Shown in pieces: positions 34,741 to 45,465 of a DNA stretch of 64,000 nt. Source of the DNA: Taudactylus pleione (lineage: Eukaryota > Chordata > Amphibia > Anura > Myobatrachidae); assembly GCA_031769625.1 (NCBI GenBank), contig JAUIMM010000637.1, positions 1,177,001 through 1,241,000 of the forward strand, given 5' to 3'. The position numbers and the translations under genes are program-made. Position 1 is the stretch's first letter; each line of letters opens with the position of its first letter. The notes below the pieces were generated by a model, which made no database searches, had not been told where the DNA came from, and worked only from the letters and a program-made list of their open reading frames with translations.

Positions 34741-35254
34741 ATTATTTTTTTAGCACTTGGGGGGAGCACCCCTGATGGACAGAGCACCCCCTGGACAACA
34801 CTGCAGCACTCCTTTAGGACTGGGACACTGCACAGGACTTTGGAGTGGACACAGCCCCTATGGAGAACTGACTGCACAACACAGTCCAGCCAGCCCCTAT
34901 GGACTTTGAAGTAGTGGACACAGCCCCTATTAACAACAGCAGCACAGCACAACACAGCCAGCCCCTATGGACTTTGAAGTAGTGGACAACAGCAGCACTA
35001 CACTACACTACACTACACAGCCCTAACTCCCACCCTCCCTCTTCACTGTCCACAGCCGAGTGAGAAAATGGCGCCGACGTGGGTACCTTATATAGGATCC
35101 AAAACCCGCGAGACTCGGAAGGCGGGATGATGACGTTTTGCCTCGATTTCAGATCCGAGTCAGGCGGGAAAAGTCGAGCCTGATTCGGATCGGACTCGGA
35201 TCGGGGGGGCTCGGGGGGGTTCGGATTTCAGAAATCCGAACCCGCTCACCCCTA
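34741..35254. other. Right-end segment of the hAT derivative
   Basis: It contains loosely repeated agcccctatggactttgaag segments and a cactacactacactac run, then a GC-rich subterminal part with ggatcggactcggatcgg repeats leading to the terminal repeat. In gene orientation this is the promoter side of the element. Confidence 0.6.
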
Positions 35255-35428
35255 GTTAAAACACACAAATGTAACCAATTTGAACAATTGTTTTTTTTTG
35301 TCCGTTTTCCAGTGTTTAAAATCCATATGATCGACTTTCATTTGCTCCCACACATTACCAGGTTTTCATTCCAGCCAGCCAGATTGAACAGATACCTGAC
35401 AGAAAATTGCATAGTGAATGCCCAGCAT

Positions 35429-35936
35429 CACCCTCTCCCTAGTGCCTATCCCTAACCCCTAACGCACCCCCTAAGCCCGCTACTTACCTACGGGATGTCT
35501 GCGCTCGAATCTGACAGGTGTCGGGATTCCAGCGCCAGTATTCTAAGCGCTGGCACCCCACACGTTACTGAATGTTTCCCGCAGCAAATACAACACAGCT
35601 GCAGCAGTGGCAGATATAATAGACTGCCGCTGTAATGGCGCCTCGATTGCGTCATCGCCGCTTCCCCTCCCCTCCCCCCGCTGTTCAAAGCTACAATTTG
35701 CAGAGCCCTATGGCAAAATTCATTGCCATTCACATCATCAGTCCTCCAGGCCACTGGGGAAGTGGATAGCATGAGGGAGATCAGTGGATCAACAGGACTT
35801 TTACAGCACCCTGTGCCGGTCACACCCCCTGAGCATATGATGTCATGCGAGGGGGTGCGCCTGACAGCCGCTGGGAAGAACAGCACTGCCTATAGCATCC
35901 TAAGGATGCTCCGGGGGACTGTACATGTACTAAAGG
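35429..35936. other. CCCTAA remnant followed by spacer
   Basis: 35440-35480 continues the cctatccctaacccctaac tract interrupted at 27700. 35500-35560 (ggtgtcgggattccagcgcc) resembles the CCCTAA-containing elements. The remainder is unassigned. Confidence 0.4.
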
Positions 35937-36272
35937 CATACTTGCCGACTATCTGGCTGCCCCTTCCGTGAGGGTGCAGCCAGATCAGCTTCACTGGGGG
36001 GCGTCGCCAGCAAACGGGGACGGGAACGGCCAGACGACAACAGTTTGCTGCCGATATTACAGGCAGTGTGAAGCAGGGGGCGGGGCCAAAATGACGCAGT
36101 TTGGCGTAAATTGCGTCACAGGCCCCCTGCTGCCAGGGATATTCTTGTAATTGTGGAGGGGGGAAAGAGGGGTCGGCATCTGCCGGGAGACTTGCCTGCC
36201 TTCCCGGGAGGTCGGGAGCAGCGCCCGATATTCGGGAGACTCCCGACCAAATCGGGAGGGTAGGCAAGTATG
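35937..36272. mobile_element. CATACTTGCC-ended hAT-type MITE
   Basis: A 336-bp element from catacttgccgactatctgg to gagggtaggcaagtatg with flanks actaaagg and acttaaga (6 of 8). The interior has an atctggctgc pair and a gggagactcccgaccaaatc region typical of this group. Confidence 0.7.
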
Positions 36273-38311
36273 ACTTAAGACTGCATTGTGCATGTCTGCA
36301 CTTCAGCAGCCATACTGGCTCCAGGGTGCAGCCAGATGCAGGGAGCGTGGGGCAGCGACGGTGCCACCCACGGAGCCCTGTGCTCTGAGTAGCAGAACCG
36401 TTTGCATGCCCTTAGTTACGGCTCTGTGGAAGACTGGCCACTCATTCTGGTAGTGTTGGCAAGCTTGGCATAGTCATTTGAAGAGCTGCATGGATTTGTG
36501 ATTTCTGCAGGAGTGCAAACGTTTGCGCTGGTCACTGGGAGCAGAGGTGTAGTGTGGAGCCATGGCCCCCAAAGCAAGTGTATGCTCTGTATATAGTACA
36601 ATCGGTTTCATTTCACTAAGCATTTCAAGTAATGCATTTCAAGTTCAAATGCAATTTTTTAACTGGCATATATTACAAAATAACCCCATTTTTCATCACA
36701 CTCACCACTACTCCCTGACCCCATACTAATGAACTAATGATGACCACCGATTGCTCTACCATCGATGGTTTACAACATTGATGTTTGAGCTGTCAATGAT
36801 TGATTGGAGCGCATGCACAGAACTAAATATTGGGCATTGATGGCAAAATCACTTGCCATAAGCCATAGACCATCAATGGGTACAAAACCATCAATGGTCA
36901 ATGGCCACCCCTACCCCATACATCATCCATTGTAATTCTCCTCTCACTTTCACTCCCCATGCACACCAACAACATATTCTTCCTGCACACTAACATGCCC
37001 CCCCTGCACACCAACATGCCCGCCTTGCACACCCACCAACATGCACTATGCCCCCCTTGCACACGAACTTGCGCCCCTGCACAGCAGCTTAGTCCCCACA
37101 TTACACTTTTACTTACCTTATTTCCATACCTCATCCACTGCAATTCACTATCACCACCCAGCACATCAACATTAAGGAAGGGCACAGAGGGCGAGGGTCT
37201 CTGAGTCCCCCTCTCTCAGGGGCTCCGATCTGGCCGGAGGTGCTCCAACCTAGTTCTGGTGCTGCTTTCTCCAGTCTCCATCGCCAGCAGCAGCTCTCCC
37301 AGCATCTGCGGATGGAAAAACAGTGGACAGACCTTGCGCATGAAGATGGATGGATAATCAGCACAGAACGGCGGATACTCGCATTAAGTAGTAAGATAGT
37401 AGCAGACAGACGCAGAAAGACAGAGAAAGGGTATCGGTGTGGAAAGTTGCCTCCAAAACTTAATCAGACCCTGGATGTTTTGTTCTAGTTTGCAGAAGTT
37501 TATCCAAGTGCAGTTATTGGGTATGTTCCTGATGTAACCAGGGTGGACTCTCTAGGGGCACAAATGCAAAACAATCATGTTTCGCCCTTCGCATAGAGTG
37601 CTCAGTGTAAATGAAGTCCCGATACTGTAAGTTCTCAGCTTATCTAGTAGTCTCCAGTTTTTCCACTTAATGAGGATGTAACAGATGTAATTAATGCAGA
37701 TTTACAAAAGGCATGGGAACAGGCGTAATCTGGTTTAGCCTGTTCATGCTTGCGCAATGGAACTGAAAACCCAATTAAAAATAAAATTAAAAAAATAATA
37801 AAATATGTAATTTTGTTTTTAAGATTTCAGTGGTTTTAGTTTGTTATCACCGTCCTACGAAACCGATAAAACAAGCCATGCGCCGATACATGTTTGATGC
37901 AGGGTAACTTATTTCAATGGGGAAGCAGTGAACATTATCATCCGGCCCTTATAAATATACAATGATAATACGTGGGGACCTCTAGCTCAGCCACGGGCGT
38001 AAGATATTTAGGCATAGGAGCATATTTATTAAACAATGTTTGCAGGAGACGTCTGCTGCTGTTCCCCTGTTTCCGATTGCAATAGAAGCCCGCATAGGTT
38101 TCTATGGAGGCTGCTCTTTGGTGACATTTACCAAGCTTGGCCCTGTTAGCTAACGGCATTTTAAGATGACATTAGACATTATAGACTACAATCTATATAT
38201 TGCATCATTTACGCAATCCTTCTCTGGTAATAGCCACTCGTGCATGCGCTCTCTGATGACTGCGCGTACGCAAAGGGCTGTCCGGGATCTCGCACCACAT
38301 AGTACAGTGGG
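36273..38311. other. Spacer with minor repeats, no gene
   Basis: It contains a piece ending ttagttacggctctg (36413-36425), like the right end of the 6561 family, inverted atcaatggt segments (36760-36905) and a short cytosine-rich minisatellite listed separately. Nothing coding is supported. Confidence 0.4.
36959..37085 (+). repeat. Short cytosine-rich minisatellite
   Basis: About five imperfect 22-28 bp units of the type ccctgcacaccaacatgcc. Confidence 0.6.
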
Positions 38312-38393
38312 GCCTGATTCACAACAGATCGCAACTGCGAATACACACGCAATCGGCCAATTGATGCGTTCTGCGCATGTGTATAAATTGCAG

Positions 38394-38518
38394 CATACCT
38401 CCCAACATTTCCAATAGCAGAGGCGTGACCTCCGCGCGCCTGAGGAGTGCGCGTGCCTGAAAAGGGGGCGTGGCCTGAAAGTAAAGTGGTCGTGGCCTAA
38501 TGGCAGTTGGGAGGTATG
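38394..38518. mobile_element. Small CATACCTCCC-ended MITE
   Basis: A 125-bp foldback unit from catacctcccaacatttcc to ggcagttgggaggtatg. No clear target duplication. Confidence 0.65.
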
Positions 38519-38772
38519 TCACAGTGCACATACGTGAACCGGCCACTGCGATTTGGACTGCGTTCGCAGAGGGTACGCAGACCCATGGCAGAGTGATTGA
38601 CAGGAAGTACCGTTTGGGGGTGGTGACAGGGGGTCGTCAGCTAAATGCAGGCGTGCCAGGGCGTTTGAACGCCGTTGCAGGGGCATGCATTAATTAGCCA
38701 TTGCGATGCCTTACGCAGCCTGAGGCCTCATAGCGTGCGATGAAGTTAGCAATTTCTGAGTAAGGTCAGAGG

Positions 38773-39242
38773 GGGTCATTCAGACCCGCTAGCGAGGGAA
38801 GTTCGCTCGCAAGTGGGTCGATGTTGGACGAATGCGCATGCGCACGACGGAGGTCTCGCACCAAAGGGGGCGTGCTGTCGATGGTGAGTGACAGCACGCC
38901 CCCTTTGGTGGGCGTGCCGTGGGCGTGACTGCCAGACGGAGGCGTTCCCATGGGAACGCCTACCATCTGAGTCCGGCCCCACTGACATCAGTAATGATGT
39001 CAGTGGGAGTGATTTTGGCTCTGATAGAGCCAAAATCATTCCTGGGCTTGCGGAAGCGAGACCCTACCGCAGGGTCTCGTCGCAAGCCCGATGGTCGCGA
39101 TGGTCTTTGACCATCGCGACCATCATCATGGACGCTCGCATAAGCTGTGTGTGGTAACCCACAGCTATGCGAGCATCCAAAAGGCCGCTCCACATTTAAA
39201 TAGGACGGCCCTGATTCAGAGCGAGCGCTCTGGTCAGAGCGT
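38773..39242. mobile_element. Hairpin-chain MITE, copy 3, right end incomplete
   Basis: It begins gggtcattcagacccgct and passes through the same ordered hairpins as the copy at 43763. These include ggcgttcccatgggaacgcc, the cactgacatcagtaatgatg pair and gatggtcgcgatggtc with its complement. It ends after ctctggtcagagcg without the final terminal sequence. Confidence 0.7.
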
Positions 39243-39419
39243 TCAGTGTGCGTGAGACTGCGATGGTACCGATGGTTTCGCAGTCTTGCTAAAGATTCCG
39301 GATGTGTGTAAGGTAAACTGCGTCCTTATGTTATGCTGCGACGGCATAGTGATCGCAATGGATTAGCATACTATCGCAGTGAGACTGTGTGCTTAATTGG
39401 TAGTGAATCAGGCTCAGTG

Positions 39420-40068
39420 ATTGCTGATGAGATCACTTTGCTTTACACATCACAGCCTCTGTCCCTGCATGTGATTCTTCATACATCTGGGCAGTACAGA
39501 ACTTCTTATGGCCTGGTATAGCGGCGATGAGAAATTCTAATTATCGGGTCTAAAATCCAATAATGAATACATGGGCTCATTAGTATTTGAACAGGATTTC
39601 CTTCATGTGAATTCAGTAGTTCTGGAGATTTTTCAGGGAGACCTTTTATGATTTGTGTACAATGGCTGAGGGTGAAATCGACATGGGCAGGATAAATTGT
39701 CATAAGAAACCTTATCAGATGAATATTATTATGGGTCCCTTTTACTGGGAGATTGTTCATTGAAAGAGAAGTTTTCCAGAGAAGCAGACAAACGTTCCTG
39801 ACAAATTTTGTTGTGGCTGTGATTAGGGATAAAGCAGTGACTGAATGGTAAACAGATAGCGAGCAAGTTTATTAGAAGCGACGTGCTGACGATCATGCCG
39901 TAATGTTGGGCCGCACATATGTTTGCCATTTCTGATCATCGCTTGTTTGCCTGTACAACTCTATGAATGTGAGGAAAAACTATCGATGTTGGTGATTGCG
40001 ATTTGAGCTGTCCTGGACCATTTTCAGAGAGTGTTGTTGGGATTGTCGACTTTTATTAGTGCCAACTA
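39420..40068. other. Spacer, possibly single copy
   Basis: No repeats, paired termini or plausible coding region seen. Confidence 0.4.
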
Positions 40069-40071
40069 TTA

Positions 40072-40971
40072 GGGTGGGTATACATTAGGGCGACCGACAA
40101 TCGTGCAGAAGGTCGGGGTGATTTCCTTTCGCCCCAGGCCATCACAGATTGCCGATACACCAGTGATTTTCAACCTTTTTGAACTCACGGCAAACCAAAC
40201 AAGATTTTAAAATTGCCACGGCACACCATCTGTCCCCCATGGAGAAAAACATGCACATTGGTCCCCACGAGGGGAAAAAAAAAACACTAAAAATTGGCCA
40301 CCACAGAAAACAAAATAAAGCACATTGCCCCCACCACAAAAATACACAATTACATAGACAGCAAAATATTACATACTGACCCCTACTATACCTGGAGCTC
40401 CCTGTCCCACGGTAGCGTCTAGAGGACCTTTTTCTGGGCAGATCCTGACATCTTCAGTCCCTCAGCTGCGGTTGGTGCAGGCTTGCAGCAGCCTGTCACA
40501 TTCACTGATCATCAGCAGTGAGCAAAACTGTGCGGGCGGGACAGCGACGCGGCATGTGTGACCTATGATGTCACACTGCTGCGTCTCCATTGGTACGGCC
40601 CGGACAGCGGCTGAGCCACCCGGAAGTGCTCAGTGCTGCCCGGGCACAAAGTTAAAAGTTAAGCTGCAGGGGGTATCTGCGGGGGGCGCTCTCTCATGGC
40701 ACACTTAGGGATCGCGGCACAACGGTTTAAAACTGCTGCGATACACACTAAACGATTTATTGAATTATGGAACAATACCTCGTTCCATCCTTCATTAAAA
40801 TGCACTGCCACACACAATATCGTTTGATTGACCATACAGCGCGGTCAGTCAAACGATCTTGTATTATGTCCATGGGAGTGCATCAGTTGTGTGCACTCAC
40901 TAGACGATGTAGACGATTTGTTGTTCCAATGCGGGAAATCGTCCCTATGTCATTCCAGTGTGTACCTACCT
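40072..40971. mobile_element. Harbinger-like MITE with TTA duplication, interrupted
   Basis: The ends gggtgggtatacattaggg and ccagtgtgtacctacct are inverted, with TTA on both sides (40069-40071 and 40972-40974). A 578-bp hAT-type element is inserted between 40160 and 40739. Without it the element is about 320 bp, similar in size to 23456-23812. Confidence 0.78.
40161..40738. mobile_element. hAT-type element nested in the Harbinger-like MITE
   Basis: Starts cagtgattttcaacctttt, ends acggtttaaaactgctg, with identical 8-bp flanks cgatacac (40153-40160 and 40739-40746). Sequences such as gaactcacggcaaacc and atcgcggcacaacgg resemble widespread vertebrate hAT MITEs with CAGTGGTT ends. It is non-coding. 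Confidence 0.88.
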
Positions 40972-41033
40972 TTAATTAAGGAACTTGCAGAGCTGGAGGC
41001 ACCTGGAGCACAGGTTTTCCTGATGGACACACA

Positions 41034-41100
41034 CAGGGGCAGATTGGGACATTAAAGGGGCCCTGGAAAAAATCATGAAAGTGGCCCTATGTGCGCTTAG
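41034..41100 (+). repeat. Truncated start of the CAGGGGCAGATTGGG family
   Basis: caggggcagattgggacatt followed by aaaggggccctgg matches the start of the minisatellite-bearing family at 55759, but breaks off after about 65 bp. Confidence 0.5.
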
Positions 41101-41336
41101 AAAAGTGGATGTGGCCTTGCGGCAAGGGGTGTGGCCACGTGTGAAATGCTAAGTCCGAAAGCTACGACCCTTGTTTTCATCATGCTGGGGGCAGCTCCGG
41201 GAGCTGATGGATATGCCCCCAGCCCCTCTCTGCAGTGAATAAACACAGTGAGCATGTGAATAAGTACTTTCTTACCTATATGATCTCTCTGCAACAAGGA
41301 ACCTCTGAAGGAATTGCTCCTCCCTGGACAGACAGT

Positions 41337-41822
41337 GGACCTCATTCAGGGCCGCCCGCAGAATGCGAGCGCTCGCTCTGAATGAGGGCGGCCGCTTCCA
41401 TTTTCTGAGCCGGCCTCCTGAGTGACCAGGTTGATGGTCGCGATGGTCAAGACCATCGCGACCATCGGGGCTTGCGACGAGACCCTTGTGGTAGAGTCTC
41501 GTCTGCCGCAAGCCCCAGAGAGCTTTCGGCTCTAATAGAGCCGGAAGCTCTCTCAATGACATCACTGGTGATGTCAGTGGGGCCGCCTACAAACGGCAGG
41601 CGTTCCCTTGGGAACGCCTTCGTTTGTGAAGCCACCCCCCCGCCATGCCTACAACAGCCGCTGTCGACAGCCGCCCCTTTTGTAGAGAGCCACGGAGCGA
41701 GATAATTTCTCTCTCACTCCGGGGCTTGCGCACGTGTAGTGCGCCCGCTGTGCGTGTGCACAGCCAAACATCGACCCGCTTGCGAGCACTCGTGCGCTTG
41801 CGAGCGGGTCTGAATGAGGTCC
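41337..41822. mobile_element. Hairpin-chain MITE, copy 4, exact 3-bp duplication
   Basis: 486 bp from ggacctcattcagggccgc to cgggtctgaatgaggtcc, flanked by agt on both sides (41334-41336, 41823-41825). It is inverted in hairpin order relative to copy 5: the gatggtcgcgatggtcaag hairpin comes before ggcgttcccttgggaacgcc. Confidence 0.82.
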
Positions 41823-41941
41823 AGTGTCTTGAGTCAGTATTCACTATTCATGCAGGAGCAGTGGCGTAAGTTCATCCCATAAGCCCGGAGGCAAGCTATA
41901 ATTTGATGCCCCCTAAAACAAAAGGGTAATTAAATATGGTG

Positions 41942-41943
41942 CA

Positions 41944-41990
<47 letters not shown>

Positions 41991-42018
41991 ATATATATAT
42001 ATATCTATCTATCTATCA
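41942..42018 (+). repeat. (TATC)n microsatellite with a TA core
   Basis: About eleven tatc units, then a run of ta dinucleotides, then further tatc units. A simple-sequence tract likely to vary in length between individuals. Confidence 0.95.
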
Positions 42019-42776
42019 CATATGCACAAAAACACTAATATAGAATAGCCTTAAGTAGGGTGAATATATTGTAGGCAATGGAGGAGGTGCCCCTTTAGTG
42101 CTGTAGCCCGGTGGCAGGCTCTCCATTGTCTCCCATAGTTCTGCCCCTGTGCAGGAGATCACATGGTCCGGAAACCGTCTGTTAGCGTAGGAATAAAGCC
42201 AATGTCATCAACATGCAACAGAGGTTCTCACCAGTTCCATTCCCCTGTAACTTGCCAGCACCATCCCCCTGTCACTCTCCAATACCATCCGCCAGGGTCT
42301 CTCCAATACATCCCACTGTCCAGCTCCAGCTCATCTTTGTCCCCAGGGACAACTTCTTTTTCCCCCTCAGACAGATCATCTCCTCTTAGCAGAAATTAAC
42401 TTCCTCCTACCCTCCCCCACCAGACAGATGATCTCTAATAAGTACAGAATAACTCCCCCCCTCAGATCATCATTAATCATTCCCCCATAGGCCCCCCACC
42501 ACAGGCATCCCCCCTGATGCAGATGACTTATTTAGCGCTCTCTCCAGACTCCATCCCTCTATGATCAGCCCAGCCCCGACCTGTCATCTCACCTGACAGT
42601 GTCCATGCAGTGCTGTTAGGTCTCCCAGTCCCAGCTGCTGGGTCCCCCAGTCCCAGTCCCATTGCCATTGTCCTTCCCCAACCGTGGTACTACCACCAGC
42701 CACTGACTGCAGCCAGCCGATTGTCTCCTCTCCACTCTGCCCCCTCCCCAGGCTGTGAAGTTAAATCAGACTCGGG
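42019..42776. other. Cytosine- and pyrimidine-rich spacer
   Basis: Rich in ccctgtcactctccaatacc-like segments, with no open frame of substance and no paired termini. It probably belongs to a diverged repeat. Confidence 0.35.
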
Positions 42777-43262
42777 GCCCGATTCAGACCCACTCGCTTG
42801 CAGCCAGCCGATATTTGCAATCTGCGCATGTGTACACATCGCAGTGCGCGTGCGCGAACTAGGCCATGCGATCGCGAAGCAAAGACTGCTTGCTAGACTG
42901 AGTGACAGGACGAGCCGTTTGTGGGTGGTAACAGGGGTTGGTCGATGGAGCGGAGCAGTGGTGGTGCGAACGCAGGCGCGTGTGAGCGTCTAAACGCCGT
43001 TTCAGAGGCATGCATAATTATTACAGAGCGTCACACTGAAGCACTCGCAGTACTTGCAGTAGGGTATGGTTAACCACAAGTGCTGCGTTCGCATCCGATG
43101 GTACTCGATGTTACCGATGGCTGCATACACTTCCTGAAGATGACATGCATAAGTGGGCGTCTTAAGACAGACTAGTGGGCATCTGCATGCACACCGCGAT
43201 CGCATGTCAAGGCATAGTGGGCGTGCTAATGCCTTGCTGTGCGATTGCAAGACGTGTCTTGC
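42777..43262. mobile_element. Diverged GGGCCCGATTCAG element with conserved core
   Basis: The left end gggcccgattcagacccac is clear. The core gagtgacaggacgagccg followed by ttgtgggtggtaacagg lies at 42898-42936. A gcatgcataattatta segment near 43007 matches relatives. The right end is not clean. Confidence 0.5.
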
Positions 43263-43762
43263 AATCACAGCTCAGAGCCTACCGAGCTGTGAAATGAAAC
43301 TTCACACTTCACAGCCTGAGGAGGGGAGAGTGGAGAGGAGACAATCAAGCTGACAGACTGCCTGAGCGGACCCCGGCCCCACAACTTACCCTGCATGAGC
43401 TGGGTGCCGCGAATCAGGGGGCGGGGCCTAAACTGAAAAGCAGCCCCACAACCAATCGGCCCACCAGGATTTTTCTCGCAGAAAATAACGGCCAATCCGC
43501 CCCTGGGCACACATGGTATAAGAACGTGTCTGTCACGTCTCAAAGTTGTTGAGAAGAATTTCAAGTCTAGACACTACTGTTTTGTTTATTCTACATTTTA
43601 TACTTGTAAATGACAGTAATTTATACAGTAAGTCTCAAATTACAAAATCTAATAATTTCCTCCTCCCCTCGTTGTGTAAACATATTACCAAAGGTTCATT
43701 GCAAAAGAAAGGTCTATGCAATAAAATAGTGTACAAACAATCAAAATGCTGTAATACATACA

Positions 43763-44284
43763 GGGCCTGATTCTGACCCGCTCGCGAGCACTGTACGCTC
43801 GCAAGCGGGTCGATGGTGCCAAAGTACGCATGCGCACGGCGGAGGGAGCTCCGTCGTGCGCATGCGCGAGACCCGGCGAGTGACGGGGAATCCGTTGCTC
43901 GGGGTCTCGCACCAAAGGGGACGTGCTGTCGATGGTGAGTGACAGCACGCCCCCTTTGGTGGGCGTGCCGGGGGCGTGGCTGCCAGACGGAGGCGTTCCC
44001 ATGGGAACGCCTACCGTTTGAGTCCGGCCCCACTGACATCAGTAGTGATAGAGCCAAAATCACTCCAGGGCTTGCGGCAGCGAGACCCTACCGCAGGGTC
44101 TCGTCGCAAGCCCGATGGTCGCGATGGTCTTGACCACCGCGACCATCATCATGGACGCTCGCTATAGCTGTGGGTGGTAACCCACAGCTATGCGAGCGTC
44201 CATGAGGCCGCTCCAATGTTAGGTAGGAGGGCCCTGATTCAGAGCGAGCGCTCTGGTCAGAGCGTCCGGCTCTGAATCAGGCCC
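43763..44284. mobile_element. Hairpin-chain MITE, copy 5, exact 3-bp duplication
   Basis: 522 bp, gggcctgattctgacccgc to cggctctgaatcaggccc, flanked by aca (43760-43762 and 44285-44287). Hairpins in order lie at about 43775-43811, 43829-43868, 43867-43909, 43913-43960, 43983-44020, 44069-44114, 44115-44148, 44153-44201 and 44234-44280. Together they cover most of the element. It was inserted two bases inside the end of the Tc1 element, which dates it as younger. Confidence 0.88.
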
Positions 44285-44532
44285 ACAGTCAGGTGCATAA
44301 ATATTGGGACATTGACAGAATGTTCATATTTTGGCCTCTATTCACCACCACAATGGCTTTGAAATGAAACAAACAAGATGTGCTTTAACTGCAGACTTTC
44401 AGATTGAATTTGAGGGTAATTACATCCAAATCAGGTGTAGGAATTACAACGGTTTCTATATGTGCCTCCCACTTTTTAAGGAGCCAAAAGTAATGGGACA
44501 AACTAAACAATCCTAAATCTAACTTTCACTTT

Positions 44533-45465
44533 TTAATACTTTGTTGCAAATCCTTTGCAGGCAATTACAGCCTGAAGTCTGGAATGCATAGATATCACCT
44601 GACGCTGGGTTTCATCCCTGGTGATGCTCTGCCAGGCCTCTACTGCAAATGTCTTCAGTTCCTGCTTGTTCTTGGGGCATTTTCCCTTCAGTTTTGTCTT
44701 CATCAAGTGAAATACATGCTCAATCGGATTCAGGTCAGGGGATTGACTTGGCCATTGCATAACATTCCACTTTTTAGCCTTAAAAAACTCTTTGGTTGCT
44801 TTTGCAGTATGCTTCGGGTCATTGTCCATCTCCACTGTGAAGCGCCATCCAATGAGTTCTGAAGCATTTCACTGAATATGAGCATATAATATTGCCCGAA
44901 ACACTTCAGAATTCATTTTGCTGCTTTTGTCAGCAGTCACATCATCAATAAATACAAGGGAACCAATTCCATTGGCAGCCATACATGCCCACGCCATAAC
45001 ACTACCACCACCATGCTTCACTGATGAGGTGGTATGTTTTGGATCATGAGCAGTTCCTTTCCTTCTCCATACTCTTCTCTTCCCATCACTCTGGTACAAG
45101 TTGATCTTTGTCTCATCTGTCCATAGGATGTTGTTCCAGAACTGTAATGGCTTTTTTAGATGTTGTTTGGCAAACTTTAATCTGGTCTTCCTGTTTTTGT
45201 GGCTCACCAATGGTTTACATCTTGTGGTGAACCCTCTATATTCACTCTTGTGAAGTCTTCTCTTGATTGTTGACTTTGACACATATACACCTACCTCCTG
45301 GAGAGTGTTCTTGATTTGGCCAACTGTTGTGAAGGGGTTTTTCTTCACCAGGAAAATAATTCTTCTGTCATCAACCACAGTTGTTTTCCGTGGTCTTCCG
45401 GGTCTTTTGGTGTTGCTGAGCTCTCCGGTGCATTCTTTACCGCATCTGTAGGCAGTGCTGCGCAT
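44533..45465 (-). pseudogene. Tc1-like transposase, N-terminally truncated with one in-frame stop
   Basis: Minus-strand translation from 45465 gives KRPGRPRKTTVVDDRRIIFL, the DNA-binding GRPR-type hook and second helix-turn-helix region. It continues to NILWTDETKINLYQSDGKRR (first catalytic Asp in WTDE) and VKHGGGSVMAWACMAANG. A TGA at 44869-44871 interrupts after YAHIQ. The same frame then resumes with NASELIGWRFTVEMDNDPKH (second Asp in DNDPKH) and WPSQSPDLNPIEHVFHLM (catalytic Glu in NPIEH), ending KGFATKY. So all three DDE positions are still visible. The first DNA-binding helix region is missing because unrelated sequence starts at about 45466. It is inactive as it stands. Apart from these two lesions the reading frame is well kept, so the inactivation may be fairly recent. 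Confidence 0.92.

Larger units (their letters stand above)
27848..35254 (-). mobile_element. Non-autonomous hAT element filled with two tandem arrays
   Basis: The 7407-bp element starts taggggtgtgc, ends gctcacccccta-like (exact end caccccta at 35254) and is flanked by identical 8-bp duplications gttaaaac (27840-27847 and 35255-35262). This duplication fits the nTnnnnAn pattern of Ac-type hAT elements. Its left 1 kb matches the 3' part of the intact element at 60306, including gatggaattgtccttgggcc, aacctcaataac and the ccacccacccttatg tract. Two transposase fragments remain, at 28490-28866 and 32904-33238. The central catalytic part and the BED finger part are absent, and two minisatellites stand in their places. 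A tatataggatcc-type TATA-like sequence lies at 35087-35099, upstream of the gene on the minus strand. It cannot encode a working transposase and would depend on one supplied in trans. Confidence 0.92.
27700..35428. mobile_element. Outer MITE interrupted by the large hAT insertion
   Basis: The left arm (27700-27847, tgctggccatacactatac ... gagcaaatgacaatcgacc) and right arm (35255-35428, gatcgactttcatttgctc ... catagtgaatgcccagca) are inverted copies of each other. Together they form a palindromic element of roughly 320 bp that was split by the 7.4-kb hAT. The flanks taa and tca give only a weak 3-bp match. Confidence 0.7.
38312..39413. mobile_element. GGGCCTGATTCAC-ended element carrying two nested insertions
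   Basis: The left end ggggcctgattcacaacag and the right end gtagtgaatcaggctc are inverted. The body contains the conserved core (gattgacaggaagtaccg, then gggtggtgacagggg, 38598-38632). It is interrupted by the CATACCTCCC element at 38394-38518 and by a hairpin-chain element at 38773-39242. The uninterrupted relative at 57185-57625 supports this reading. Confidence 0.65.

Noticed and set aside
33568..34914. Seven identical 70-residue open frames at 160-bp steps
   Set aside because: They are the same minisatellite unit read repeatedly. The transposase fragment next to it is on the opposite strand.
44533..45465. Frameshift between the two halves of the Tc1 transposase
   Set aside because: Codon phase is the same on both sides. 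Only a TGA codon at 44869-44871 separates them.
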